From Temnopleurus reevesii (taxonomy: Eukaryota; Echinodermata; Echinoidea; Temnopleuroida; Temnopleuridae): a stretch of 64,000 nt of DNA. Shown here piece by piece: positions 24,201-36,200 of this stretch. A program made the translations under genes and the position numbers. Under the pieces are notes generated by a model that saw nothing but the letters and a program-made list of their open reading frames with translations, ran no database searches and had not been told where the DNA came from. Numbering within the stretch: the stretch's first letter is position 1; each line of letters starts with the position of its first letter. Where the stretch lies: contig BQKZ01000377.1 in NCBI GenBank assembly GCA_036244855.1, forward strand, positions 1 to 64,000. Direction: 5' to 3'.

Positions 24201-27200
24201 AATTTAACACCAACCGGAATCTATACCGTATAGAACGACACCAGGGGGGCGTTTCATCAAGATTTGTCTCAGCGACAAGGAGTCATTTTCCGACAGTTCC
24301 CATAGCAACTGTCAGCGATAGTGCTTTTCATCCAATCACAATCAAGGAATTTGTCAGCGCTGACTAATTGTCTCTGCGACATCTTGATGAAACACACTCC
24401 AGAAACGTGTTAAAATAACACCAGTTTCGGATCTAATCAATACATCTAAACTCCCAATGGTGGTGTTCAGGGCCTTAAACAACACCAGTTGTTGTTGAAA
24501 TATAATGAACGGATTTCCAGCTAGTGTTATTTCAACACTTTTTCTGGTGTGGTCCTATATAGATTCCGGTTGGTGTTAAATTTAGCACCAGCGTTATTGT
24601 AGTGTAGGCTAAAACCTGTCTCCAAAATTGATATCGCACGCAAGAATGACGTCATTACCTCATCTTCTGCTGCCTGGTTATATTCTCCTCCTCCAACTTC
24701 ATCTCCTTGGAATTCAAGTGTTTCTCTTTCTGCTTAGGGTATTAATCATAAGGAAATGTTTGCATTTTAATTGATTAATAACAATTCTTAAAGCGATGGA
24801 TAGTGAAATAAAAATTGTTTACTCAATTTGGCAAAAGAAAAAAATGCCTAAATATCCTCTTATCACAATGTTCCTTTTTTAGTTTCATTCATTTTATGTT
24901 GTCACAGAACAAATTAACTTTTATTTCTAGATGACTACTGTTTTTATTCAGGAAAGCACTGTTTTTCTCCAAATAAATGTTTTCTCCTGATAAAGATTTT
25001 TTTTCTGGAACCAATGTTTTTCGCCATCAGTAAACAGTGGTAAAGATCATTTTCTTTGTTAGATAAATTTATGTCATGTGGAAAAAACACTGTTTCTCTA
25101 AAACAATGTTTTTTTTTTTAGATAAATATGTTTTTTTTAAATGTTTTTCTGAGAAAAGAAGGAATACAATATTTACACTGTTTTTTTCTGAGCTAAACAT
25201 TTTTTTAAATAAATTAATTAGCAGATGGCAGGTTATGGATGGAAGTCATAACCACTAGACAACAAATACCTCTTCATTGTAGCAAATACAAATTACTTGG
25301 AATAATTACAGACATGATAGAGTTGAATGTCTGAGGCGCCGTGGTGTAGTGGTCATGACTCTTGCCTTTCAACAAGAGTGTCATAGGTTCGAATCCCACC
25401 CATGGCGTTAATTTCCTTCAGCAAGAAATTTATCCACAAAGCTGCACTCTACCCAGGTGTGCTTGGGGACCGGTAGGACACAGCAGCACATTATCTGATA
25501 TGATGTGAGCGCCTATTTGGCTGCCTAGATGCTAAGGCTTGANTCCAAATATAGGAAATAATGAGGGTTAGGAGTTTTCTTTATAATGTCACAAGTCTAT
25601 TTTTAAATAGGCATTTCAGGGCCATATTGCATTGTTGCATTGGGTTTAAACCCAACCCAGAAAATTAAGTCTTATATACGCACTCACGTTTGTGTAAAAT
25701 GGAGTTGCGTTTAAATGTTACAACAATGTGAAAGCATCCTTATCCAAAACATGGAACACACTATCAGTGTGAAACAAATTTTTACTGTGTTTCATAAAGT
25801 GTGGTTAATACATCTACTGTGTTTGAAATTGTGATGAGTGTATTATTTCCACAAGGGCTGTCCTCGTGAACTTGAATCTCTGTCTCCAAAATAGATATTA
25901 CACGCAAGCATGACGTAATTACCTCATCTTCTGCTGCCTGGTTATATTGTTCTCCTCCTCCTCCTCCTCCTCCTCCTCCAACTTCCTCTCCTTGGAATTC
26001 AAGCGTTTCTCTTTCTGCTTAGGGTATTAAATTAATCATAAGTTAGTAAATTAAATGTTTGCATTTTAATTGATTGATAGCAATTCAATAAAACATTATT
26101 TTTTCTGAAAACAATGTTTTTCGCCAAAAGTAAACAATTTTCTATGGTAAGTAAAATTATGTTGTCGAAAAAGAACACACTGTTTCTGATGAATATGTTT
26201 TTTTCTGAAAAATAAACCGAATAAAAAGAATGTTTCCGCATTTTTTCTGAGCTATTTAGCCGATGGCGGGTAATAGCTGAAAGTCATAACCACTACACAA
26301 CGAATATCTCTTCATTGTAGCAAACACAAATTACTTGGAATAATTATAGACATGATAGAGTTGAATATCTTTCTTACGAAAATGTATCTGAACATAATTG
26401 TAAAAGAATATGTTGAACGCGGTGATACCAACCGTTCCGGAATATGCATCAGGTGCTTTTTAAAAACAATTCAAGGCTTTCATCTTAAGTAAATGGCAAA
26501 CAGTGTGATTATTGTTGTCATTTTCTCTCTCGGTTTTGTTCAGCTGCTACGATATTCACATTATTATTTGACCCATTGCATAGTCCAGAATGGTAAGCAT
26601 TTATGTGGAAGACGAACCATTTGCATTTCATTGCTTTCATCAGTAATGTAGCAATTCACTCTCTCCAATAGTTTTTCCTCTTTAACCATCACGTTTTATT
26701 CTTTAATTTGTTTTATTTTCTTCAAATGATAATGTATTTTCTTTACTCTTCTTTAAAAAGATAATTCTGTTCAAATTTGTTTGTTGTTAAGGCGATCCCA
26801 ACACAAGCTATACTTCCAGGGTACTCGCCTCCTTTGATTCTATCATGTTATTTTGTATTGATTATGTCTCTGAAAAAGGAGATGTTTAATTCAATTCAAT
26901 TCAAATTCAATTAAAAATAAACACAAAACCAAGTAAAAAGAGGAAGAAGAAGAAGAAAAAAAAACAACACACACACACACGCACACACACACACATGATA
27001 AAATATTGCACAATTTTTTTCTTACCTGCGTTTTTCAGTATGTCATCCAAACTCTCGTATTGACCTGCATGCATTCATTGTTAGGTTCTTCGATCATGTT
27101 TATAGCAATTCAATCTTTTCAATACTCCAAAATAAACCTAATACAAAGCAAAAACAAAAAGAAGAAGAAGAAGAAGAAGAACAAAAAGAAGAAGAAGAAG

Positions 27201-30200
27201 AAGAAGAAAAGAAGGAAAAGAAAAAGGACAAGAAGAAAAAGAATACCCCCCCCCCCACCCATGATGAAATATTGCCCCTTTCTAATTTTCTTACCTGCGC
27301 TTTTCAGTATGTCATCGAGACTCTCGTATTGACCTGCATTGTTAGGCTCTTCGACCATGCATTCTGATTTCACATCGTGCTCTATTGCCTGTCCTGAATA
27401 AATCATCAGTAGAAATATTTAGGCGCGTAACCGAAGGGAAGATGGGGGCGGAAGAGCGGCACAGAAATTGAAATATTCCGTAATATAATCGTATATTCAG
27501 ATTTCTGTGAAGGGCGGACGCCCTCTTAAAATGAAAATAAAAGGTGCCGAAAATATGAAGACCCTTCTTTTTAATTACCAACAAAATTGATTGTAAGCCA
27601 ACCGGCGAGAAAAAGAGACATTTTTTTTTGCCGACTATCTTTTTCTTCAACACATTCTGCCCATTTTCAAGTAAAATCCTTGCTATGCGCCAAGTGTTAG
27701 AGAAGTAAAAGCTGACTCACACATTTGTCTTTCTAGCCAACGTCTTCGCAGGAATTTGGAGGAACGCGACCCTGTGCCGAGCACTGTACGAACCCTCTCC
27801 AACGTTAGACAAGCGTATTTATCCCTTTATACGTTCACGGAGCGTCATAAACAGAGGGCAGATGTTGGTTATGAACACAAAGGTGTGAGTCTGCTTACAA
27901 ATATCAATGTATCACTTCCTCCAGGTTTAGGTCTTAATGTTTCAAAATTTTTATTTTTATTTTATATTCCGCCGAATTATCGAAATATCGTTTTTGAATA
28001 TGTAAATGCATAAGAATATTTACTAAACCATGGTGCTGATTCCACAACAATTCTGTGCTCATTGGGAAAACAACAACAAGGGGACAACTTGACTTAAATG
28101 TAACATTGAAAAAGAGTCTTTTTTTTTTCAAAGTCGGAATGTAATAAGCGTTACACCGATATAATCAATATAAATCATATTATTGTTTCATACACTTTTT
28201 TTAATGTTGACGAATATGAACACCGATTAAATTATAAATCAAAGGCCGAGTCACACCTGTGCGTTTTAGCCTTCGTCGGCCTAACGTATTTGGAAATTAA
28301 AAACGATCCCTTGACGCACAGTGTATACGCGGATCACACGTCGGACTGACGTTCGGCTTGCGCTCAAGGAGCGTACGCAGAGCGTCGGTCCACCGTATTA
28401 CCTGCATTGATATGCGTCCAAAGAGAGTTTTTAGTTTCCAAATACGCTGGGCCAACGCAGGCTAATAACGCAATGTGAGTCAGCATTAACTAATAACACC
28501 CTTATATTTGTTTTATATATAGTTGATTCTATTGTATGATTTCAGAAATCTGAAAGGTCTTTTTCTAACAGGTTCCAATTTTAATATGTATTTTATACCT
28601 AATTCATCGAGATCCATATAGTCATGCGTCGAATCTGTGTGACCCTTTAAATTAGCATCATCGCATTCATCGTATCTCTTTGTACGGCACGTTGCTGTAA
28701 AAACAGACAAATAGACAAACAAATATAATGCATTGAATTAAAACAAAAGTTACTGCTTATACCTGGAGCCCATGAATTGACACAAGCGTCGAAGTAGAGA
28801 CTTAAGGCCAAACACGATATATAAAATTTCCGTCAAATAAAGTGGGTCTTGGACAATAGATCCGTGCGCCGTGTATTGAACTGTGTGGACATAACAATCA
28901 CAAGCCGGTCCCGATTTCAATAGCGTTATAAATCAGCATTGAATTGGTCTCCGACTTAATTCTACGAAAGTAGTTTATATCATGTTGCCTGCATCAGCCA
29001 GCAATAGGCTAAATAATGCTTTGTGATTAATGTATACTCGTTTGTTTTATTTTTGTTTGATGGTGTAAGCTTAGTATATTTAGCCACCAGATGCATTTAT
29101 TTAAACCAACGGCTGCACCCAAATTCTTAGTGTATATCACATACATGGCTACCTTTTTTTTTGGGGGGGGGGGGTTGGGGTTGGAGAGGCGGCTTCTCTT
29201 GCATTATAAGCAGGAACGCTGAAAACGCTAAATTTGACGCCGAACGTAGGAAAATGGGGGTATTTAAAAAAATGGTTCGGATTATTCCTTTTTACTCATG
29301 TTTTATATTTGGTAAAAGTATAGTACAACAATTTCCATTATTCTTTCCTCTATGTAACAGGTCTTCAGCGGGTCTTATTCAATATGACATGATTATCAGC
29401 AGCAAATGAAAAACATGATTTCAAATATTCACATGAAAAATTGCAGCTCCATGCACAGCTGCATGGTTCCGCGATCACCGCAGAACCGCCGGTGTTAAAT
29501 TCAACACCAGCCCAAAAATCTATATAGGTCCACACCAGAAAAGTGTTGAAATAACACCCGTTTGGAATCAAATCAATATGTTTAAACACCTTCTGGGATT
29601 GTCTAACCACACAAACAACTCCAGTCAGTGTTTGATAATATTGATCTGATTCTAAAGCGGGTGCTATTTCAACACCTTTCGGGTGTGGACCAATATAGAT
29701 TTCGGCCGGTGTTTGATTCNAATGGTAAGCATTTATGTGGAAGACGAACCATTTACATCTTATTGCTTTCATCAGCAATGTAGCAATCCACTCTTTTAAA
29801 TGCTCTAGAATGAACCCAAAACAAAGCAAGAGAAATACTAATCATATTTAGAAGAACAAGTCAAAGAAGAGGAACCAGAAGAAGAAGGAGGAGGAGAAGA
29901 AGAAGAAGAAAAAGAGAAGAAAAAAACCCCACACACATCGTCCGTATTATTACGAAGTGACGAGAGCTAAAAGAGCATTTTTGTATAAAGACAAAGAAAT
30001 CCCGACATAGCACAATTTCAAGGGACATCCTATCGAATAACGTGTTAATTTTTATAGAAGAACACGTTTCAATGGATTTGTAACTCATCTCGTGTAACCG
30101 TACCCTCTGGCTCCCGTCACTTCGTGAAAACGCGGACGACATGATGAAAAATTGAAAAAAGAGCAAATTTTCTTACCTGCGTTTTTCAGTATATCATCCA

Positions 30201-33200
30201 GACTCTCGTATTGACCTGCGTTGTTAATTTCCTCGGTCATGCATTCTGATTTCACATCGTGCTCTATTGCCTGTCCTGAAAAAATCATGAGTAGAAATAT
30301 ATTGAAAACACATCCTCCTCCTTCTCATTTAAATATATAAGTCCAAATATATGGAACTCTCTTCCACCGGATATAAAACAGGCATTATCTTTAGATTGTT
30401 TTAAATCCAAACTCAAACAATATCTTTTAGCTCATTTTGATTAATTAACATCCCTTTCATAATTTACATATTAATTTTTCAGTACAAGTTTTAAGAGCCA
30501 CTTTTGTTTTTATAGCAGTTCCCATTTCATTTTCGTTATTAATGTTATTTACGTACTGCATATGTTATCCCCCTATCTTTCATTCTACTTTTTTCCTCTT
30601 CAATTTACTGTCTTGTTGATTGTTTATATGTATTTTATTGTACTTATTTTGTTTATGTGTTATATTTTAACGAAATTGAATAAACGCATTTGAATTTGAA
30701 ATATTTGGGCGCGTAACCATAGGGAAGATGGGGGCGCAAGGGCGGCACAGAAATTGAAATATTCCGTAATATAATCGTATATTCAGATTTCTGTGAAGGG
30801 CGGACGCCCTCTTAAAATGAAAATAAATGGTGGCAAAAAATGTGAGGACCTTTTTTTTATTAAAAAAAAATTTTGCTTGCAAGAAAGTTTTTGAAACACA
30901 TTCTGCCCTCTTTCAAGTGTAATCCTGGCTATGCGCCTGATGTTAGAGAAGTAAAAGCTGACTCACACCTTTGTGTTTACAGCCGACGTCAGCACGCGTT
31001 CATGGCGCTCCGTCAACACAAAAATATGGAGGAGCGACGCTTCTTTGATGCTAAAGGCCCCAGCACACCAAACACGGCACGGCATAACGGCACGGTATTT
31101 ACGCGCGCTCTTGGTCGTTATCGGCCAGCGCGCTCCTCCGCGCAAAGGATGTTTGATAATTGGCCAATCACATGGGAGATCTTGCGTAAAAACCGTGTCG
31201 TGATGCCGTGCCGTGTCTGGTGTGCCCGGGCCTTAATGCGTCCCTACGCCGAGCACTGGACGAACGCCTGCTACGTACGTTAGACAAGCGTATTTCTCCC
31301 ATATTTCTGCGTTCACAGAGCGTCATTAATAGTGGGTAGATCTTTGTTATAAACACAAAGGTGTGAGTCTGCTTACAAATATCAATGTATCACTTCCTCC
31401 AGGTTTAGGTCTTAATGTTTCAAAATTTTTATTTTTATTTTATATTCCGCCGAATTATCGAAATATCGTTATTGAATATGTAAATGCATAAGAATATTTA
31501 CTAAACCATGGTGCTGATTCCACAACAATTCTGTGCTCATTGGGCAAACAACAACAAGGGGACAACTTGACTTAAATGTAACATTGAAAAAGAGTCTTTT
31601 TTTTTTCAAAGTCGGAATGTAATAAGCGTTACACCGATATAATCAATATAAAGCATAATATTGTTTCATATACTTTTTTATTGTTCACGAATATGAACAC
31701 CGATTAAATTGAAAGTCAAAGGCCGACTCACACCTATGCATTTTTAGCCTTCGTCGGCCTAATGTATTTGGAAATTAAAAACGCTCCCTAGATGCACAGT
31801 GTAAGCGGCTCAGACGTCGGACTAACGTTCGGCTTGCGCACAAGGAGCGTACGTAGAGCGTCGGTCCACCGTATGACCTGCATTGTTGTGCGTCCAAAGA
31901 GAGTTTTTAATTTCCAAATACGCTGGGCCAACACAGGCTAATAACGCAATGGTGTGAGTCAGCATTAACACCCTTATGTTTGTTTTATATATAGTTCATT
32001 CTATTGTATGATTTTAGAAATCTGAAAGGTCTATCTTTTTCTAACAGGTTCCAATTTTAATATGTATTTTATACCTAATTCATCGAGATCCATATAGTCA
32101 TGCGTCGAATCTGTGTGACCCTTTAAATTAGCATCATCGCATTCATCGTATCTCTTTGTACGGCACGTTGCTGTAAAAACAGACAAATAGACAAACAAAT
32201 ATAATGCATTGAATTAAAACAAAAGTTACTGCTTATACCTGGAGCCCATGAATTGACACTAGCGTCGAAGTAGAGACTTAAGGCCNNNNNNNNNNNNNNN
32301 NNNNNNNNNNNNNNNNNNNNNNNNNNNNNNNNNNNNNNNNNNNNNNNNNNNNNNNNNNNNNNNNNNNNNNNNNNNNNNNNNNNNNNNNNNNNNNNNNNNN
32401 NNNNNNNNNNNNNNNNNNNNNNNNNNNNNNNNNNNNNNNNNNNNNNNNNNNNNNNNNNNNNNNNNNNNNNNNNNNNNNNNNNNNNNNNNNNNNNNNNNNN
32501 NNNNNNNNNNNNNNNNNNNNNNNNNNNNNNNNNNNNNNNNNNNNNNNNNNNNNNNNNNNNNNNNNNNNNNNNNNNNNNNNNNNNNNNNNNNNNNNNNNNN
32601 NNNNNNNNNNNNNNNNNNNNNNNNNNNNNNNNNNNNNNNNNNNNNNNNNNNNNNNNNNNNNNNNNNNNNNNNNNNNNNNNNNNNNNNNNNNNNNNNNNNN
32701 NNNNNNNNNNNNNNNNNNNNNNNNNNNNNNNNNNNNNNNNNNNNNNNNNNNNNNNNNNNNNNNNNNNNNNNNNNNNNNNNNNNNNNNNNNNNNNNNNNNN
32801 NNNNNNNNNNNNNNNNNNNNNNNNNNNNNNNNNNNNNNNNNNNNNNNNNNNNNNNNNNNNNNNNNNNNNNNNNNNNNNNNNNNNNNNNNNNNNNNNNNNN
32901 NNNNNNNNNNNNNNNNNNNNNNNNNNNNNNNNNNNNNNNNNNNNNNNNNNNNNNNNNNNNNNNNNNNNNNNNNNNNNNNNNNNNNNNNNNNNNNNNNNNN
33001 NNNNNNNNNNNNNNNNNNNNNNNNNNNNNNNNNNNNNNNNNNNNNNNNNNNNNNNNNNNNNNNNNNNNNNNNNNNNNNNNNNNNNNNNNNNNNNNNNNNN
33101 NGTCAGTGTTTGATAATATTGATCTGATTCTAAAGCGGGTGCTATTTCAACACCTTTCGGGTGTGGACCAATATAGATTTCGGCCGGTGTTTGATTCAGC

Positions 33201-36200
33201 ACCAGCGTTATTGCAGTGGCTTTACCAAAAATAATTTTAATATTGATGAGCAAAAATTGATATTGATATTCTATGGTGCATTTTGAAACTAGTCTTCATA
33301 TAATGTCTACATGGAAATGAAACTGTTTTATCTTTAACAGCTTTCTAATTTGCTCGTCTAATTAGTAACAACTGAAAGGTAACTCCCCTCACTTCCGATT
33401 AGCCTAGCTAAATAGGCGGGTTTACTTACATATTCAAATTTATGTGTTTTAATTGCTGCTGAGCGTAGTTGCGTGGTATTCCTTAAACCGTTTGATAACA
33501 ATAAGACTACAATACTTGGAATCGAGTTTGCATACATTACTTGTTGCTATGTCGGGCAAGCCTCGGGCAAGCTTTAGGGTTGTCAAGAACAACCTTTGTG
33601 TTAAAGGTATGCATAAAATTTGTATCTATTAGTAAACCCGCCTATTCCCAATAACTATAGGTTTTTCAAAAAATAATACATTTCGGAGGAGCATTTCTTT
33701 TTCAACTATTGTGGTTGCTGACATGTGAAAAATCAAGATGATTCAATGAATGTTGCATTTTCAAAAAGTAACAAGGTCTTAGTTTAGGATGTCATTTGAA
33801 CAGAAACTCTCGGGCAAACTTATTGCTTTTGGTTATGTTCTAGTGGATGATCCAACATATTAATCTGGATATTGTTTCACATTGAAGAGAAATATCTCTT
33901 TAACAGGTAATAAGCTTTTCCCAAGGTTTTCGTTAAAACATCACCCCTAGCCAAAATATAGCACAGCAACAATATTATCAGTTATTTTATGAGAAACATA
34001 ATGTATACAATGCTACATAGCACAAGATGATTACGAAAAGACCGTTGCGAGTTTTAACATTTGCACTTTCCTTGTATGCATATTCATTCAAGCACATCAG
34101 CATTATGTTAATTCTCGTACATGTATTTACACAAAATGATAACCAAGATAAACGTTGAATGTTGTAACGGGAAACAACTATCTTAAAAATATTACGATCT
34201 TCCAATAAAAGTGGGGGAGTTACCTTTCACTTTTGCTAATATGATATTACTATCAGGCATGACACTATTTATACATAATACCTAACCTTTATTGTACGAA
34301 TATGCGTTACGAATCAACCTGACCTGTCTCGACTGCAAAAATTCAGTTGATAACTCTGTGAAGTATAAAATATTTGTCGAGCAATATGAATACATTGATT
34401 ATTGTGATAAAAATGATATAAACGGAGGCTAAACATGTTGTTAATAAAAAGACATTATAAGTTGATGCAGGAATCGTTGAAAAGAATTGTTCTTGTTTAT
34501 TCGGATTATTGAACGCTTTTCGTCAAAACTAATATTAAGTGACAATCATGCGCTCAAGGCCTGAGGCACACAGACGACCCCCTTAAAATTGTTGGGGGGG
34601 GGGGGGGTAATCGATCTCGCTATTAAAATGCGATTAAGGTAACACACCTGAATCAGATAGTAATGAAATAATAGTAATAAAAATAGATATTACTGCATAA
34701 AATGTTATCAATGGTTTATAACGTACCTCGTATCGGTGTTCCGTACACCTTTGGTTGTAGTTTTGAGAAAGGCACTTGAGCCATCATCGGCGATCCATAC
34801 TCATTCAGATAGATGTCCTAAAAAATAGAGAAATATATAAAGATGACATTTTTATGAAGTATATACGAATAAATAATCTTATACGAATCAATAATCTTTC
34901 ATGTAAAAGCAATTCCTTCCATGGTGCCCATGTCATAGAAGTAAAGAGAATGTTATACCTTTTCATGATGTTGAAATATGTAACTCTACAACGGAAATAA
35001 TTTAGAGTCTTCGGGATGCATAAGTCACATGTTCTTACTTCATCAAACAAAGGCTAAACTTTCCTATCTACTCGTAAATGAGAAAAAAAGTTCAAATTAA
35101 AAAAAAAAATTCTGTCTCTTTTAACCTTACACAAAAAGGGTTCAATAACGCATATTTTAACATTGTATTCACTATACTCATTTGCTTCTGAAATATACGA
35201 GCATCTACGGGCTGCAAACATAAAAAAGATATGCGCTTTTGTGGTATATTCATGTGCAATAGTTTTAAGCAATTCATTCGAAATATCCAATGTAAATTAT
35301 TGTTTAACCCTTTCAGGACGATAGGACACGTCTTGTGTTTTGGTTCAAGAACGTTTGATGTAGTGGTCTACATAAACAGAGAGAGAAAAAATGTACACTA
35401 AATCTAACAATTCTTAGACACTAATCATATGATGCTGGACGTTGATTGTTTTTAATGGAACTAATCATTAAAATTGTCCTAAATCCTTATAATGGCAACA
35501 CGGACATCATTTGGAAATCACTATTTTCCACACAAATTGGGTACTTTCAACTTTTTAAGAAGCTTTTTGACGAAGAGGGTTAAATAGGGCAACGTAAAAT
35601 TCAGTTATAACTTTCGAAGAGGAGAATCTAATATTCTAGAGTTGCCAATGCAATTCAGGAAAGGAATAGTGATCGAATTTGTTGTAAAATAGTTCATGTC
35701 CTGAATGGGTTTAAATACTACGGAGAAAATGGTTTTAGAAGTTGACGGGACCGGGCGGGGGCAATTCGTCTTCATTCAAAATCAAACGGAAGTGAGCCCA
35801 CCTTGGAAAGCATCGACACCATCGAATCACCGATGTTTCCCATCCGGGTCATGGCCTCCGCGTACCCCGTCGGGTTCATCGTCATATCCGATGACGTCAC
35901 GAAATCCACATCAACATTCTTCGACAGGATGACGAGCTTGGACGCCTCGGGGTCCTGGCAAGCGCCGAATGACGACAACGACGATGATGGGGACGATGAG
36001 GACGCTGTCGATGACGGTGACGTCTGGCTGATGGCCATGGCGAACTCCATTGTTTCCTCCTTCTCGACGGTGAGATGGAGATCGAGAGTTTTTATGGCCT
36101 TGAGCTGGGAGCAGGTCTTCTGTGGGATCCATTCCGATGGAGTGAAGTCCCGTACGCGGACCGTGATGGGGAGACGGTAAACACGCAGAAGATCCTGCAA

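Noticed and set aside
27006..27406. Lysine-rich plus frame and Phe/Leu-rich minus frame
   Set aside because: Produced by a GAA/AAG microsatellite beside GAREM exon 6 copy 2.
35803..36180. 125-codon plus-strand frame opposite GAREM exon 3
   Set aside because: Antisense to a phase-matched exon that completes the CABIT domain; the Asp-rich reading is the complement of a serine-rich linker.
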